Origin: Meiothermus sp.
GTDB lineage: Bacteria; Deinococcota; Deinococci; Deinococcales; Thermaceae
Assembly (NCBI RefSeq): GCF_026004075.1
Contig: NZ_BPIK01000001.1
Span: 2,148,041 to 2,212,040, forward strand
DNA length: 64,000 nucleotides
Direction: 5' to 3'
Below are positions 52,109 through 60,137 of this stretch, piece after piece (position 1 is the stretch's first letter; the number at the start of each line of letters is the position of its first letter). A model generated the notes under the pieces. It did not search any database and was not told the DNA's origin. It worked only from the letters and a program-made list of their open reading frames with translations. The translations under genes were made by a program, and so were the position numbers.

Positions 52109-52588
52109 GTGTCCGCAGCCGACCTACAGCAGGCCCTGATCCGCGTGTGCTGCTCGCCTGCCGACGGCGGGGGTGGGTATATAACGGGTGCCGAAAAACT
52201 TGTCATCGAGGCAAGTCGGCGGCAAACAGCAGATGGAATTCGAGGAGTCATCAGCGAGGCCCGAGGCGGTGACTTACTGAGAAATGCAGGCTGGATCAAT
52301 CTTAGCTTCCCGACTGCTAAGGTTAGACTTACTGATGGCAGGGAAGTAGAAGTAGACTTCTTTGGTACGGGTAGGGACGGAGTGGATCGTGTAGTAGAAA
52401 TTAAGGCAGGAGGGAGAGGGGTGAGTAGGTCTCAGGAACAGAACTTGATTGATGCTGCAAACGCTCTGGGGAAACGACCTGCAACGCTCGTTACTGTAGA
52501 AGCCAAGCTGCACGACCCGCAGTTCCTCAGGAACTTAAGAAGCAAAGGGATAGACGTGATTGATGGAGCAGGAAATGTTCGCAACTAG
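52109..52588 (+). pseudogene. Toxin tip, PD-(D/E)XK-like nuclease 2 (silent)
   Basis: Starts at [21 protein letters not shown], matching the ALIRVCCS junction of cassette 2, so the upstream pre-toxin was lost when the IS5 remnant was joined. The nuclease core reads EVDFFG...VVEIKAGG (D...ExK) and the protein ends GIDVIDGAGNVRN, parallel to the first tip. The fortuitous frame from GTG 52067 has no Shine-Dalgarno. Its immunity gene follows at 52625. Confidence 0.7.
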
Positions 52589-52624
52589 CTAGTACACGGT
52601 CAACCTCACTCCTAGGTGATCAGG

Positions 52625-53494
52625 ATGAGTTTTACCTGTTCTATCAACTTGGCGGTACCAGAAAGGTTTTTTCTAACACGTGTAGCCCAACTCAGAAAGT
52701 TTGAATTGGGCTACACCTACGAGGAACTTGAGGGCATATGGGCCAACGACCCTACCTTCCCTAAAACCAATGACATCGAATACCACATTGACGCAATACC
52801 ACTAGATGATTTTGCAGAACTTTTTGCTAAAATCCGGCCACTAGCACATGATCTGGTGCGAAGAAAAGATTATTCGGTTAGGGACACGCTGGCCAAGGTA
52901 AATCTTTACCGTGGTAAGAGAGAAGAGGGAATCCTCACATTGTCATTTAGTCCCTGGTCACAACACCCACCGCTACTGGATAGCGGCTACTTGGTTTTGG
53001 ATCTAGCGTACCCGTCTGAGAAGAATCAGGATTTCATTCCTATTGATCACCCTAGTTTAGGTTTCATCACCGACATTGTGGAAATCCTCGGCCCTGTATA
53101 CGGCTGGTTGGAAAGCGACTGGACTCCTCTCCCTCCTGACACGGATTGGCTCACCGGAAGGCCTTGGTACATACCTTCTCTGCCCGTGTGGCAAGAAAGT
53201 AAGAACCCACTTATCGTTGGGTTACCGCTCAGCCGTGCGATAAAAGGCGAGTTCGACTTAGGCGCGAAGAGCAACGGGCTATACTTTTGCAAAGAGTTGG
53301 GCGAGGGTAGATATTGGATCACTCAGCCCGGCACACAAGCCGAGTGGGAGCAGTACCGCTCGGAGATGTGGGACAGGCTCTACAAGGGCACCGAAGTCGG
53401 TGAGCGGCACCAGGCAGCCATGCGCAGGCTGCGCGAGGCCCTGGCCAAAATCCCAGCCTCTGTTCTTAACGACCTGAACGGCTCGGGTGTCTAG
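52625..53494 (+). CDS. Immunity protein, QDFIP family member 2
   Basis: The 289-residue protein has EEGILTLSFSPWSQ, KNQDFIPIDHPS and a C-terminal tail from PGTQAEWEQYRSEM to NDLNGSGV. That tail is identical, at DNA level, to the tail of member 3 (57431), while the front parts differ, indicating recombination. It follows PD-(D/E)XK tip 2. ATG 52625 has AGGTGA upstream; GTG 52616 is possible. Confidence 0.65.
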   Translation: MSFTCSINLAVPERFFLTRVAQLRKFELGYTYEELEGIWANDPTFPKTNDIEYHIDAIPLDDFAELFAKIRPLAHDLVRRKDYSVRDTLAKVNLYRGKREEGILTLSFSPWSQHPPLLDSGYLVLDLAYPSEKNQDFIPIDHPSLGFITDIVEILGPVYGWLESDWTPLPPDTDWLTGRPWYIPSLPVWQESKNPLIVGLPLSRAIKGEFDLGAKSNGLYFCKELGEGRYWITQPGTQAEWEQYRSEMWDRLYKGTEVGERHQAAMRRLREALAKIPASVLNDLNGSGV

Positions 53495-53923
53495 CCGCCG
53501 GGGCCGCAGCGGGCGCTAGGGCGCCCGTGCCCGTAGCACCACCGGGGACATCACACGGCTGATCCTGGGCTTCATCCCCATCGTGGGCGATGCCGTGGAC
53601 GGCCTGGAGCAGCTCTACAACGCCGCCACCGGCAGGCAGGTAGACCCCGTCCTGGCGGTGCTCTCGGCGGCAGGGCTGGCGTTAGACCTGGGCACCGGCG
53701 GGGTGGGGGACGTGACCACCGGGGTCAAGGCCGCCTACCGCGTCAGCCTGTCCATCAGCCGGCAGGGTGGGGGCCTGGTGGCCCTGGTCATCCGCGAACA
53801 GTTCGTCCAGTTCACCCGCGGGCGGCTCTCGCCGCAGGCGCTGGTGGACGGCCTGCGGCAGCGGTTCGGCAGAATGGTAGACCTGGCCAGGGCGCGGGGG
53901 TGTGGGGGGTTTTCGCTCAATAA
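53330..53923 (+). repeat. 594-bp direct repeat: immunity tail plus type A block, copy 1
   Basis: Identical as far as read to 57267-57860 (offset 3,937). It spans the last ~55 codons of an immunity gene, a GC-rich spacer with GGGCGC/GCGCCC, and the type A pre-toxin block. Confidence 0.9.
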
Positions 53924-54545
53924 CATTTGTTTGAGACGCTACGACAAGATAGCCACTAGCGTTAGGGTCGCGGGAGGTCTCACCCCTGAATCTGCGTTAA
54001 GTAGGGTAGACGAGACCCTCACGATAGCAAAGCCTAAAACACCCAACACCGTACTCCAACTGGTGTTCACAGATGTGGTGCTAAGCTGCGTCCGGGGAGC
54101 CGTCTCACCGTCGGGCGTCCAGGCAGCAAGCGCGGTGTTCTGTGACAAGGTAAACATCGCCCACATATTCGAGGGCGAGATTAATAAAAAGGGCAAGGCT
54201 GTTGGTTTCCACTACTTTGGCGACGGTACACTAGCTATGGGGAAAGCTAGAATAGATCAAGTTGTCGACCCACCGAACGCCAAAGGGTTCTACCGTGCCA
54301 AAGTCAGCGTTTTTAACCCCACAACGCGCCAGTGGGTCGCGAAAGGCCCTGTATCCAGCATGTGGCCCGATTCATGGACGCCCCAGGAGGTCTTCGACGA
54401 TATACTGTCAGCGTTTCAGAACGCGACATTCAAGCCGGGGTCCGCCGAGTGGACAGGGATCTCGGCAAGAGGGACTCAAGTCAGAGGTTACTTACTTGAC
54501 GGCACAAAAGACTTGATCAACACCGCTTTTCCCATAATCCAATGA
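53547..54545 (+). pseudogene. Silent cassette 4: type A pre-toxin with EndoU tip 2
   Basis: The frame opens after a stop at 53517-53519 and has no start codon before DITRLILGFIPIVGD. The type A block runs to GFSLNN at 53923; then comes an EndoU nuclease tip with AHIFEGE, GFHYFGDGT, SSMWPDSWTPQEVFDD and NTAFP. It is about as long as the expressed tip. The tyrosine of the T-x-Y motif is phenylalanine here (TAF), which may lower activity. Ends in an ATGA overlap with its immunity gene. An internal GTG at 53583 could only make a signal-less fragment. Confidence 0.75.
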
Positions 54546-54973
54546 GATACCGTTTCTTCCTCAACCAAAATCTCAACTGGAATCCGGACGTTGAAGCCCT
54601 AGACCCAGGCAACGGTTCATGCCATTTGTGCAGTTTCCTGACGGCGGAGGTGACGACTGGGTTGGGTGCGCTCATAGCAGAGGGTGGATGGGACGACTTC
54701 ATATACGCTATTTTTGAGGAACCGACCGGCAGGAAAGAGACGGGCATTGGCAACGCTCATATGCTCCATAGCGATGATGGAGACGTGATAATTACTAATG
54801 TATTCTCCAGTCCTGAGGGCAACTCCCTAAGAATCAAGCCTTGGGAGTTACTGAGGGCCATGAGCATTTGGCGCGAGTATATATGGGCTGTACGACTTGG
54901 TCGAACTGAGTCGTTAGAAGTTGACATACGCCATGAAGGCGTGGAGAGTCACCCCGAGCTATTCTCAGGCTAA
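54542..54973 (+). CDS. Immunity protein for EndoU tip 2
   Basis: The 143-residue protein overlaps the toxin stop by ATGA, as in the expressed pair. Sequence is mostly different from the first EndoU antidote but the C-terminal (W)REY...VDI segment is similar, consistent with the same fold adapted to a different tip. If the cassette is silent, this gene needs its own promoter or read-through to give protection. Confidence 0.7.
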   Translation: MRYRFFLNQNLNWNPDVEALDPGNGSCHLCSFLTAEVTTGLGALIAEGGWDDFIYAIFEEPTGRKETGIGNAHMLHSDDGDVIITNVFSSPEGNSLRIKPWELLRAMSIWREYIWAVRLGRTESLEVDIRHEGVESHPELFSG

Positions 54974-54995
54974 GCGTACTACTTATTGCAAAACA

Positions 54996-55403
54996 CACAT
55001 TTTTGGCGACGTTGCCCGGCTGATCCTGGGCTTCGTGCCGGTCATCGGCGACTCGGTGGATCTGCTGGAGCAGCTTTACAACCGGGCCAGCGGAAGAGGA
55101 GTTGACCCCGTGATCGCCTTCCTGGCCGGGGCAGGTCTCGCGCTGGACGTGACCACTGGCGGGGCAGGGGACATTACTGCTGGGCTCAAGGGGGTCTACC
55201 GCTTTAGCAAGAGCTCGGCGGGCTTCTTCGCGCTACAGATCCGTACCACTGTAACCGGCCTAATAACCGGGCGAGCTCGACCATCCGTTGCTCTGTCAAC
55301 CCTCAGAGCCCAGTTCCAGACCGTTTCCACCCTGTTCTTCCGCGAGGCCAGGATGCGGGAGAGTAAGGCTTGGGCTGCTCGGGTCATGGCACCCGTCATC
55401 TGA
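54996..55403 (+). pseudogene. Silent cassette 5: type B pre-toxin, tip truncated
   Basis: No start; the frame enters from the end of the previous gene. It has HIFGDVARLILGFVPVIGD then the type B block to LFFRE, after which 18 unrelated residues lead to a stop. In another frame DGKPAAPFKWFPRI...PEV ends at 55464 and may be the true end of a lost tip. A QDFIP-family immunity gene (56622) follows beyond an IS, so the missing toxin was probably a third PD-(D/E)XK-like nuclease; this is inference. Confidence 0.65.
55065..55347 (+). repeat. Type B pre-toxin block, copy 2
   Basis: Matches 48623-48905 with about one difference (GAGCTC in place of GGGCTC). Confidence 0.9.
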
Positions 55404-55485
55404 CGGGAAACCGGCAGCCCCTTTCAAGTGGTTCCCCCGCATAAACCTGAAGCCGGAAGTATAGGTGCAAGTTTTGAGTCAATTA

Positions 55486-56606
55486 AGTAGGAGTTACGCA
55501 GTTGCCTTCCTCCCCTCTCCTCGGCTACCCTTTTCTGCAAAGCACACAGACTAAGAGGGATTAGCTGCTATGAACCCACCAAAGTGCAACGACCTGGACT
55601 ACATCCACTTCCTCATCGCTGCCCAGAGGGTCTTTACCTGCAGCGAAGCCGCCCGCTGCCAACCAGAGGCTCCAGCCCACGATGCCTTCACCCGTCTGCT
55701 CCAGCGACAGCCTCCCGACACGGAGGCGCTGTGGCAGGAGGCCAGGGCCTTGGTGGAGCCCACCCGAGGGCTTTTGGTGCTGGACGATACCACCCTGGAT
55801 AAACCCTACGCCCGGCGGATGGAGTTGGTGACCTACCACTGGAGCGGCAAGCACCAGCGGGTGGTCAAGGGGATCGCCCTCATGACCCTGCTGTGGACGG
55901 AGGGCCAGGCTCTCATCTCCCTGGTGCACGGGCACAGCCCGTCCCGAGAGGGGATCGTCCCCTGCGACTTCCGGGTCTACGACAAGCCTTCGGGGGGCCC
56001 GAGCAAGAACGCGCACTTTCTGGAGATGCTGCGGGTGGCCAAGGGACGGGGCTTTGCCCCGGCGTACGTGCTGATGGATAGCTGGTACGCTTCGCTGGAG
56101 AACCTGAAGGGGATTGCTGGCCTGGGCTGGCGCTTCCTCACCCGGCTGAAGGGGAACCGCCTGGTGAACCCTGAGGGGGCGGGGCTGCGGCCGGTGAGCG
56201 AGGTAGAGATACCCCCGGCGGGGAGGGTGGTGCACCTGAAGGGTTTTGGTTTGGTCAGGGTGTTCCGGACGGTTTCAAAAGACGGGGACGCGGAGTACTG
56301 GGCGACCAACGACCTGGGGATGCGCGAGGAGCAACGGGGGGAGCTGGAGCGGGCGGGATGGGGTATAGAGGTCTACCACCGGGGCCTCAAGGGGTGTTGC
56401 GGGGTGGAGCGGGCCCAGGTGAGGAAGAAGGTTTCGGTCTTAGGCCACCTGCTGCTGGCCCTGCGGGCTTTCCTCAGGCTGGAGGCATACCGCTTGCGGA
56501 CGGGGGTGAGCTGGTACGAGTCCAAGACAAGCATCATTCGCGAGGCGATACGAAGTTACCTGGCCAATCCCATCCACATCCTTCACCCAACTGCGTAACT
56601 CCTACT
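55486..56606. mobile_element. Insertion sequence with 19-bp inverted repeats (IS701/IS4-like)
   Basis: AGTAGGAGTTACGCAGTTG (55486-55504) and its exact complement (56588-56606) bound one transposase gene. ATTAAG on the left (55482-55487) and on the right (after CTCCT) may be the target duplication. The element separates the cassette 5 tip from its immunity gene. Confidence 0.85.
55570..56598 (+). CDS. DDE transposase, IS701/IS4-like
   Basis: The 342-residue protein has a DDE arrangement: LLVLDDTTLDKPYARRM near residue 75, LMDSWYAS near 172, and a Y-(2)-glutamate region WGIEVYHRGLKGCCGVE near 270. The gene ends inside the right inverted repeat. Full length and without frameshift, so the element may still move. 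Exact family is uncertain between IS701 and other IS4-related groups. Confidence 0.85.
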   Translation: MNPPKCNDLDYIHFLIAAQRVFTCSEAARCQPEAPAHDAFTRLLQRQPPDTEALWQEARALVEPTRGLLVLDDTTLDKPYARRMELVTYHWSGKHQRVVKGIALMTLLWTEGQALISLVHGHSPSREGIVPCDFRVYDKPSGGPSKNAHFLEMLRVAKGRGFAPAYVLMDSWYASLENLKGIAGLGWRFLTRLKGNRLVNPEGAGLRPVSEVEIPPAGRVVHLKGFGLVRVFRTVSKDGDAEYWATNDLGMREEQRGELERAGWGIEVYHRGLKGCCGVERAQVRKKVSVLGHLLLALRAFLRLEAYRLRTGVSWYESKTSIIREAIRSYLANPIHILHPTA

Positions 56607-56621
56607 CCTATTAAGTTCACC

Positions 56622-57431
56622 ATGAGCGTAGACTACTCCTTGGCCCTGTTCACTAAGAGAGTTGATCTTGTCAACGGCCTTCAACAACTGCTGTCTTACG
56701 AGACGTTGATTGTGGGTTCGGGAGACCATCACTGGTACATACCAAATAAACCGGTAGCTGCCGTCGCCGACCTAGTTACCGAGTACAGCAAACGCATAGA
56801 CACACCGGAGGATGAAGAGCTAGGCGAAACCAATTTGGCAAAGTGTGCCTTCCGTGAAGGTGATCAAGTAGTGACACTTTCATTCACTCCCTGGACCCAG
56901 CGCATATATGAATTCACTAGGAGCGGGCACTACTGGATGTCAATCCTTGAGTTTTCTATGGGCAAAAACCAGGATTTTGTCCCTGCTGATCACGCCTGCT
57001 TGCCCCTCTTATTTAAGATTGTGAGAGCGGTTAAGCCATTGTTTGTAGGTCTAGAAGGTGAGCTTAACCCCACACCCTCCACCTATTCATGGGCTATGGC
57101 TAAACCCAGCCCGATCATCGAACCTCCCTGGTCTTTAATGGAACCAGTAGTTCTCGGCAACCCACTTAGCGAAAGGACACGCCAATTATTCGACTTCTGC
57201 CAGCCCGAGAGCGGAATCTTCAACTGTAAGCACTTAGATCCTGGGTTGTTTTGGATTTTTCAGCCTGGCACACAAGCCGAGTGGGAGCAGTACCGCTCGG
57301 AGATGTGGGACAGGCTCTACAAGGGCACCGAAGTCGGTGAGCGGCACCAGGCAGCCATGCGCAGGCTGCGCGAGGCCCTGGCCAAAATCCCAGCCTCTGT
57401 TCTTAACGACCTGAACGGCTCGGGTGTCTAG
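56622..57431 (+). CDS. Immunity protein, QDFIP family member 3
   Basis: The 269-residue protein has VVTLSFTPWTQ, KNQDFVPADH and the same C-terminal tail (PGTQAEWEQ to LNGSGV) as member 2. The front 210 residues are distinct. ATG 56622 lies 7 nt after the putative ATTAAG target duplication of the IS, so the insertion hit just before the start and may have removed its upstream coupling. Confidence 0.65.
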   Translation: MSVDYSLALFTKRVDLVNGLQQLLSYETLIVGSGDHHWYIPNKPVAAVADLVTEYSKRIDTPEDEELGETNLAKCAFREGDQVVTLSFTPWTQRIYEFTRSGHYWMSILEFSMGKNQDFVPADHACLPLLFKIVRAVKPLFVGLEGELNPTPSTYSWAMAKPSPIIEPPWSLMEPVVLGNPLSERTRQLFDFCQPESGIFNCKHLDPGLFWIFQPGTQAEWEQYRSEMWDRLYKGTEVGERHQAAMRRLREALAKIPASVLNDLNGSGV

Positions 57432-57860
57432 CCGCCGGGGCCGCAGCGGGCGCTAGGGCGCCCGTGCCCGTAGCACCACCGGGGACATCACACGGCTGAT
57501 CCTGGGCTTCATCCCCATCGTGGGCGATGCCGTGGACGGCCTGGAGCAGCTCTACAACGCCGCCACCGGCAGGCAGGTAGACCCCGTCCTGGCGGTGCTC
57601 TCGGCGGCAGGGCTGGCGTTAGACCTGGGCACCGGCGGGGTGGGGGACGTGACCACCGGGGTCAAGGCCGCCTACCGCGTCAGCCTGTCCATCAGCCGGC
57701 AGGGTGGGGGCCTGGTGGCCCTGGTCATCCGCGAACAGTTCGTCCAGTTCACCCGCGGGCGGCTCTCGCCGCAGGCGCTGGTGGACGGCCTGCGGCAGCG
57801 GTTCGGCAGAATGGTAGACCTGGCCAGGGCGCGGGGGTGTGGGGGGTTTTCGCTCAATAA
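57267..57860 (+). repeat. 594-bp direct repeat: immunity tail plus type A block, copy 2
   Basis: Second copy of 53330-53923. Recombination between the two would delete or amplify 3.9 kb holding EndoU tip 2, cassette 5 and the IS. Confidence 0.9.
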
Positions 57861-58533
57861 TGTATGCCTCAAATTGTATGACCAACTTGGACTGATTGTT
57901 AAAAATCAACGTGGAATTGATGGCATAGCAGCTCTTAGTCGGCTCGACACACTATACATAGACAACGTTAACTACGTCTCCATAAGGGCCAGTTTTCGGG
58001 AACGACTGGAGAACATCAATATATCCGAAATTTCTTGCCCAGTTGGTCGGTTTGCCTCTCAAAGTGCGATTGAGGCACTTGCTATCTTCTGTCCCAGAAA
58101 CGTTGTAGTAGACCAGCTAGACCGACCAGAGCTAGTTAGTGCCACTTTGGATAATAGTTATGTCGGCACAAGAGCTAATCAGACTACCCAACGCTGGGTG
58201 CGTGGAGGGATAGATCCTGTTACTGGTGTCCGCTATCCAGGTATTGGTCTGCCTACAGATGAGGCTGGACATATTCTGGCGCGTCAACTAGGCGGGCCAG
58301 GGGGCATTTTGTCCTACAACATCGTCCCTTTGGCCAGAGCTGCAAATAGAGAAATGGAAGCGATAGAGAACTTCCTCAAGTCGCAATTGGGTCGCAGTCC
58401 CCAACCTGTAATAACAGTCCAGATAAGTTTGCAGTATCTAGACACTCAATACCCCAGGAGACCCACCAACATCCTTTATTCTTATACAATTAACGGTGTG
58501 CGCACGACTAAAGTAATTTCAAACCCTCGGTAA
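57484..58533 (+). pseudogene. Silent cassette 6: type A pre-toxin with DNA/RNA non-specific endonuclease tip
   Basis: As in cassette 4, no start precedes DITRLILGF. The type A block ends at GFSLNN (57860) and joins an AT-rich tip whose last part is a DNA/RNA non-specific nuclease (NucA/Endonuclease_NS type): DEAGHILARQLGGPGG followed by YNIVPLARAANREMEAIE, containing the catalytic-type histidine and the metal-site asparagine. Ends ...TKVISNPR. The GTG at 57520 could only give a signal-less peptide. Intact apart from the missing front, so a good donor cassette. Confidence 0.78.
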
Positions 58534-58596
58534 AAAGTTGTGTTGAAAAAGGTTATTTATCCAATCTAGATTTCGCTTGTGTCGAGAGGGTTCTAC

Positions 58597-59304
58597 ATGG
58601 GGTTCTATGCAGTTTTGAAATCTAGGCGTAAGGAGCAAACAGGCTTCACCCTAAGTTTCTGTGGTGGAAAACCCATAATCCCTAGCAGCATTCAGTGGCC
58701 ACTTTGCATGGACTGCTACAGACCATTAACATTTTTTTTTCAGCTCCAGCTCCCACCTGGTACCCCTGCTCAGGGCAGAATAGTGGCGGTTTTCTACTGC
58801 GTCGAGTGTGCATCAGAACAAACAAGCTATCCTCGTCTGGAAACCCGACCCATCCTCGGGCGTGGCTCTGCCCATCCAGCCGAGGAAGTACTAAATCCCA
58901 GTCTCTGGGATTATCAGATCAACTTCAGGGTCTTGCTATTTGATAACGACGATTCGCTAGTGCTTCGGGATGATATCCCCCCTAGAGTTCGGTTCTGTGA
59001 GTACGAGCTAAAGCCGAAACCCGACTTCTCCCCAGCGCAAATGGTAGTATACGGGCAACCTTCGCAAGAAGCCGATCCCAACGATGTTGCTTACTTCTAC
59101 CAGGGTTTGGAAGTGGCGAAAGTGCTGCACATTCCCCGAGGATACACCTTCCCAAAAACCGCCGATGCACCCCTGCAACGAATGCCACCGATGGGTGGTG
59201 AGCCCTGGTTCCGGAAAGAAGATAACTATGTCCTGTTCTCTGGTGCAAAACTCACTATTTGCGCAGCCATTGTAGACGACACTCTTGTACCTTTTATTTT
59301 GTAG
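58597..59304 (+). CDS. DUF1963/YwqG-like immunity protein B
   Basis: The 235-residue protein has TLSFCGGKPIIPSSIQWPLC followed by LTFFFQLQLP, parallel to immunity A (FRGGVPRMP...FFFQVAF), so the two are paralogues. It lies directly after the endonuclease tip and is its probable antidote. GAGAGGG lies 7 nt before ATG 58597; the GTG at 58579 is less likely. AT-rich. Confidence 0.68.
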   Translation: MGFYAVLKSRRKEQTGFTLSFCGGKPIIPSSIQWPLCMDCYRPLTFFFQLQLPPGTPAQGRIVAVFYCVECASEQTSYPRLETRPILGRGSAHPAEEVLNPSLWDYQINFRVLLFDNDDSLVLRDDIPPRVRFCEYELKPKPDFSPAQMVVYGQPSQEADPNDVAYFYQGLEVAKVLHIPRGYTFPKTADAPLQRMPPMGGEPWFRKEDNYVLFSGAKLTICAAIVDDTLVPFIL

Positions 59305-59414
59305 TTGAAGATCGTTCGCATAGTTGAGTCTTGCTGTGGTACCAACCATAAACTTTTCTTAATCGTCTTACCGTGTATAGATTGGATTCATCTAGGGTAG
59401 CAAAGGATATAACT

Positions 59415-60137
59415 ATGGAACTGCCCACCTCCAAAGTCTCCTACAAACTGGTTCCAGGCCCCACCCGCCCGCAGACCGAGGCCGACATCTCCTTCCGGGG
59501 TGGTGTGCCCCGGATGCCGGCCGAGCTGGAGCTGCCGCGCTGCCAAAGGTGTGGGGACGAGCAAACCTTCTTCTTCCAGGTGGCCTTCCCGGAAAAGCAC
59601 CTCTGGCACGGCTGGGTGATGTGCGTTTTCAGTTGCTCCAGTTGCTTCGATAAATACGACCCCTCCCCGAGAGGACATTACACCGCGCCTGATGTCCTCC
59701 CCGATGGCTACCTAGATAGGCTGGAGACAGACTACCGGATCATCCTCTACCCCGCGGACAGCCCCACCGCGCGGATGCGCACCGAGGCCCGGCAGCTTCT
59801 GAAGTTCGAGGAGATTCGCTTCGAGAAGCTGCGGGTCAACAACCGCCACTACGAGACCAAGCTGGGCGGGAAGCCCTTCTGGATAGACGATCCACGGCCG
59901 ATCGAAGAGATTGAATACATGGGGGGGCACTTCGTCTTCATCGGGCAGTTTATGGAGGAGTTCAACTTCTTCCCCGCCCTGGAGGATGCCCCCCCACCCA
60001 AGGCATCCGGCCAGTGGATACGAACCAAGCCGGTGAAGGCCTACGGCCTGTTCCATGTCGGGGGCAACTTCTTGTTCTTCGGCACCACCAGCCCGCGCGT
60101 TATCCCCCCGAGGGTTCTGATCGTCCCTACCAAGTAG
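59415..60137 (+). CDS. DUF1963/YwqG-like immunity protein A, copy 2
   Basis: The 240-residue protein is the same as copy 1 at 47355 except for the first residues (MELPTSK here, MEPLLSK there). No toxin tip precedes it; the 110 bp upstream is AT-rich and shows no cassette. As an orphan antidote it would protect against siblings that still carry the matching toxin. Confidence 0.65.
   Translation: MELPTSKVSYKLVPGPTRPQTEADISFRGGVPRMPAELELPRCQRCGDEQTFFFQVAFPEKHLWHGWVMCVFSCSSCFDKYDPSPRGHYTAPDVLPDGYLDRLETDYRIILYPADSPTARMRTEARQLLKFEEIRFEKLRVNNRHYETKLGGKPFWIDDPRPIEEIEYMGGHFVFIGQFMEEFNFFPALEDAPPPKASGQWIRTKPVKAYGLFHVGGNFLFFGTTSPRVIPPRVLIVPTK

Noticed and set aside
53583-53585. GTG starts (53583, 57520, 48620) as real starts of short toxin genes
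   Set aside because: They fall within the conserved pre-toxin helices, have no ribosome site and would give signal-less proteins; identical codons occur inside the expressed gene.
55561-56235. 224-residue minus-strand frame
   Set aside because: Antisense to an intact transposase gene with matching inverted repeats.
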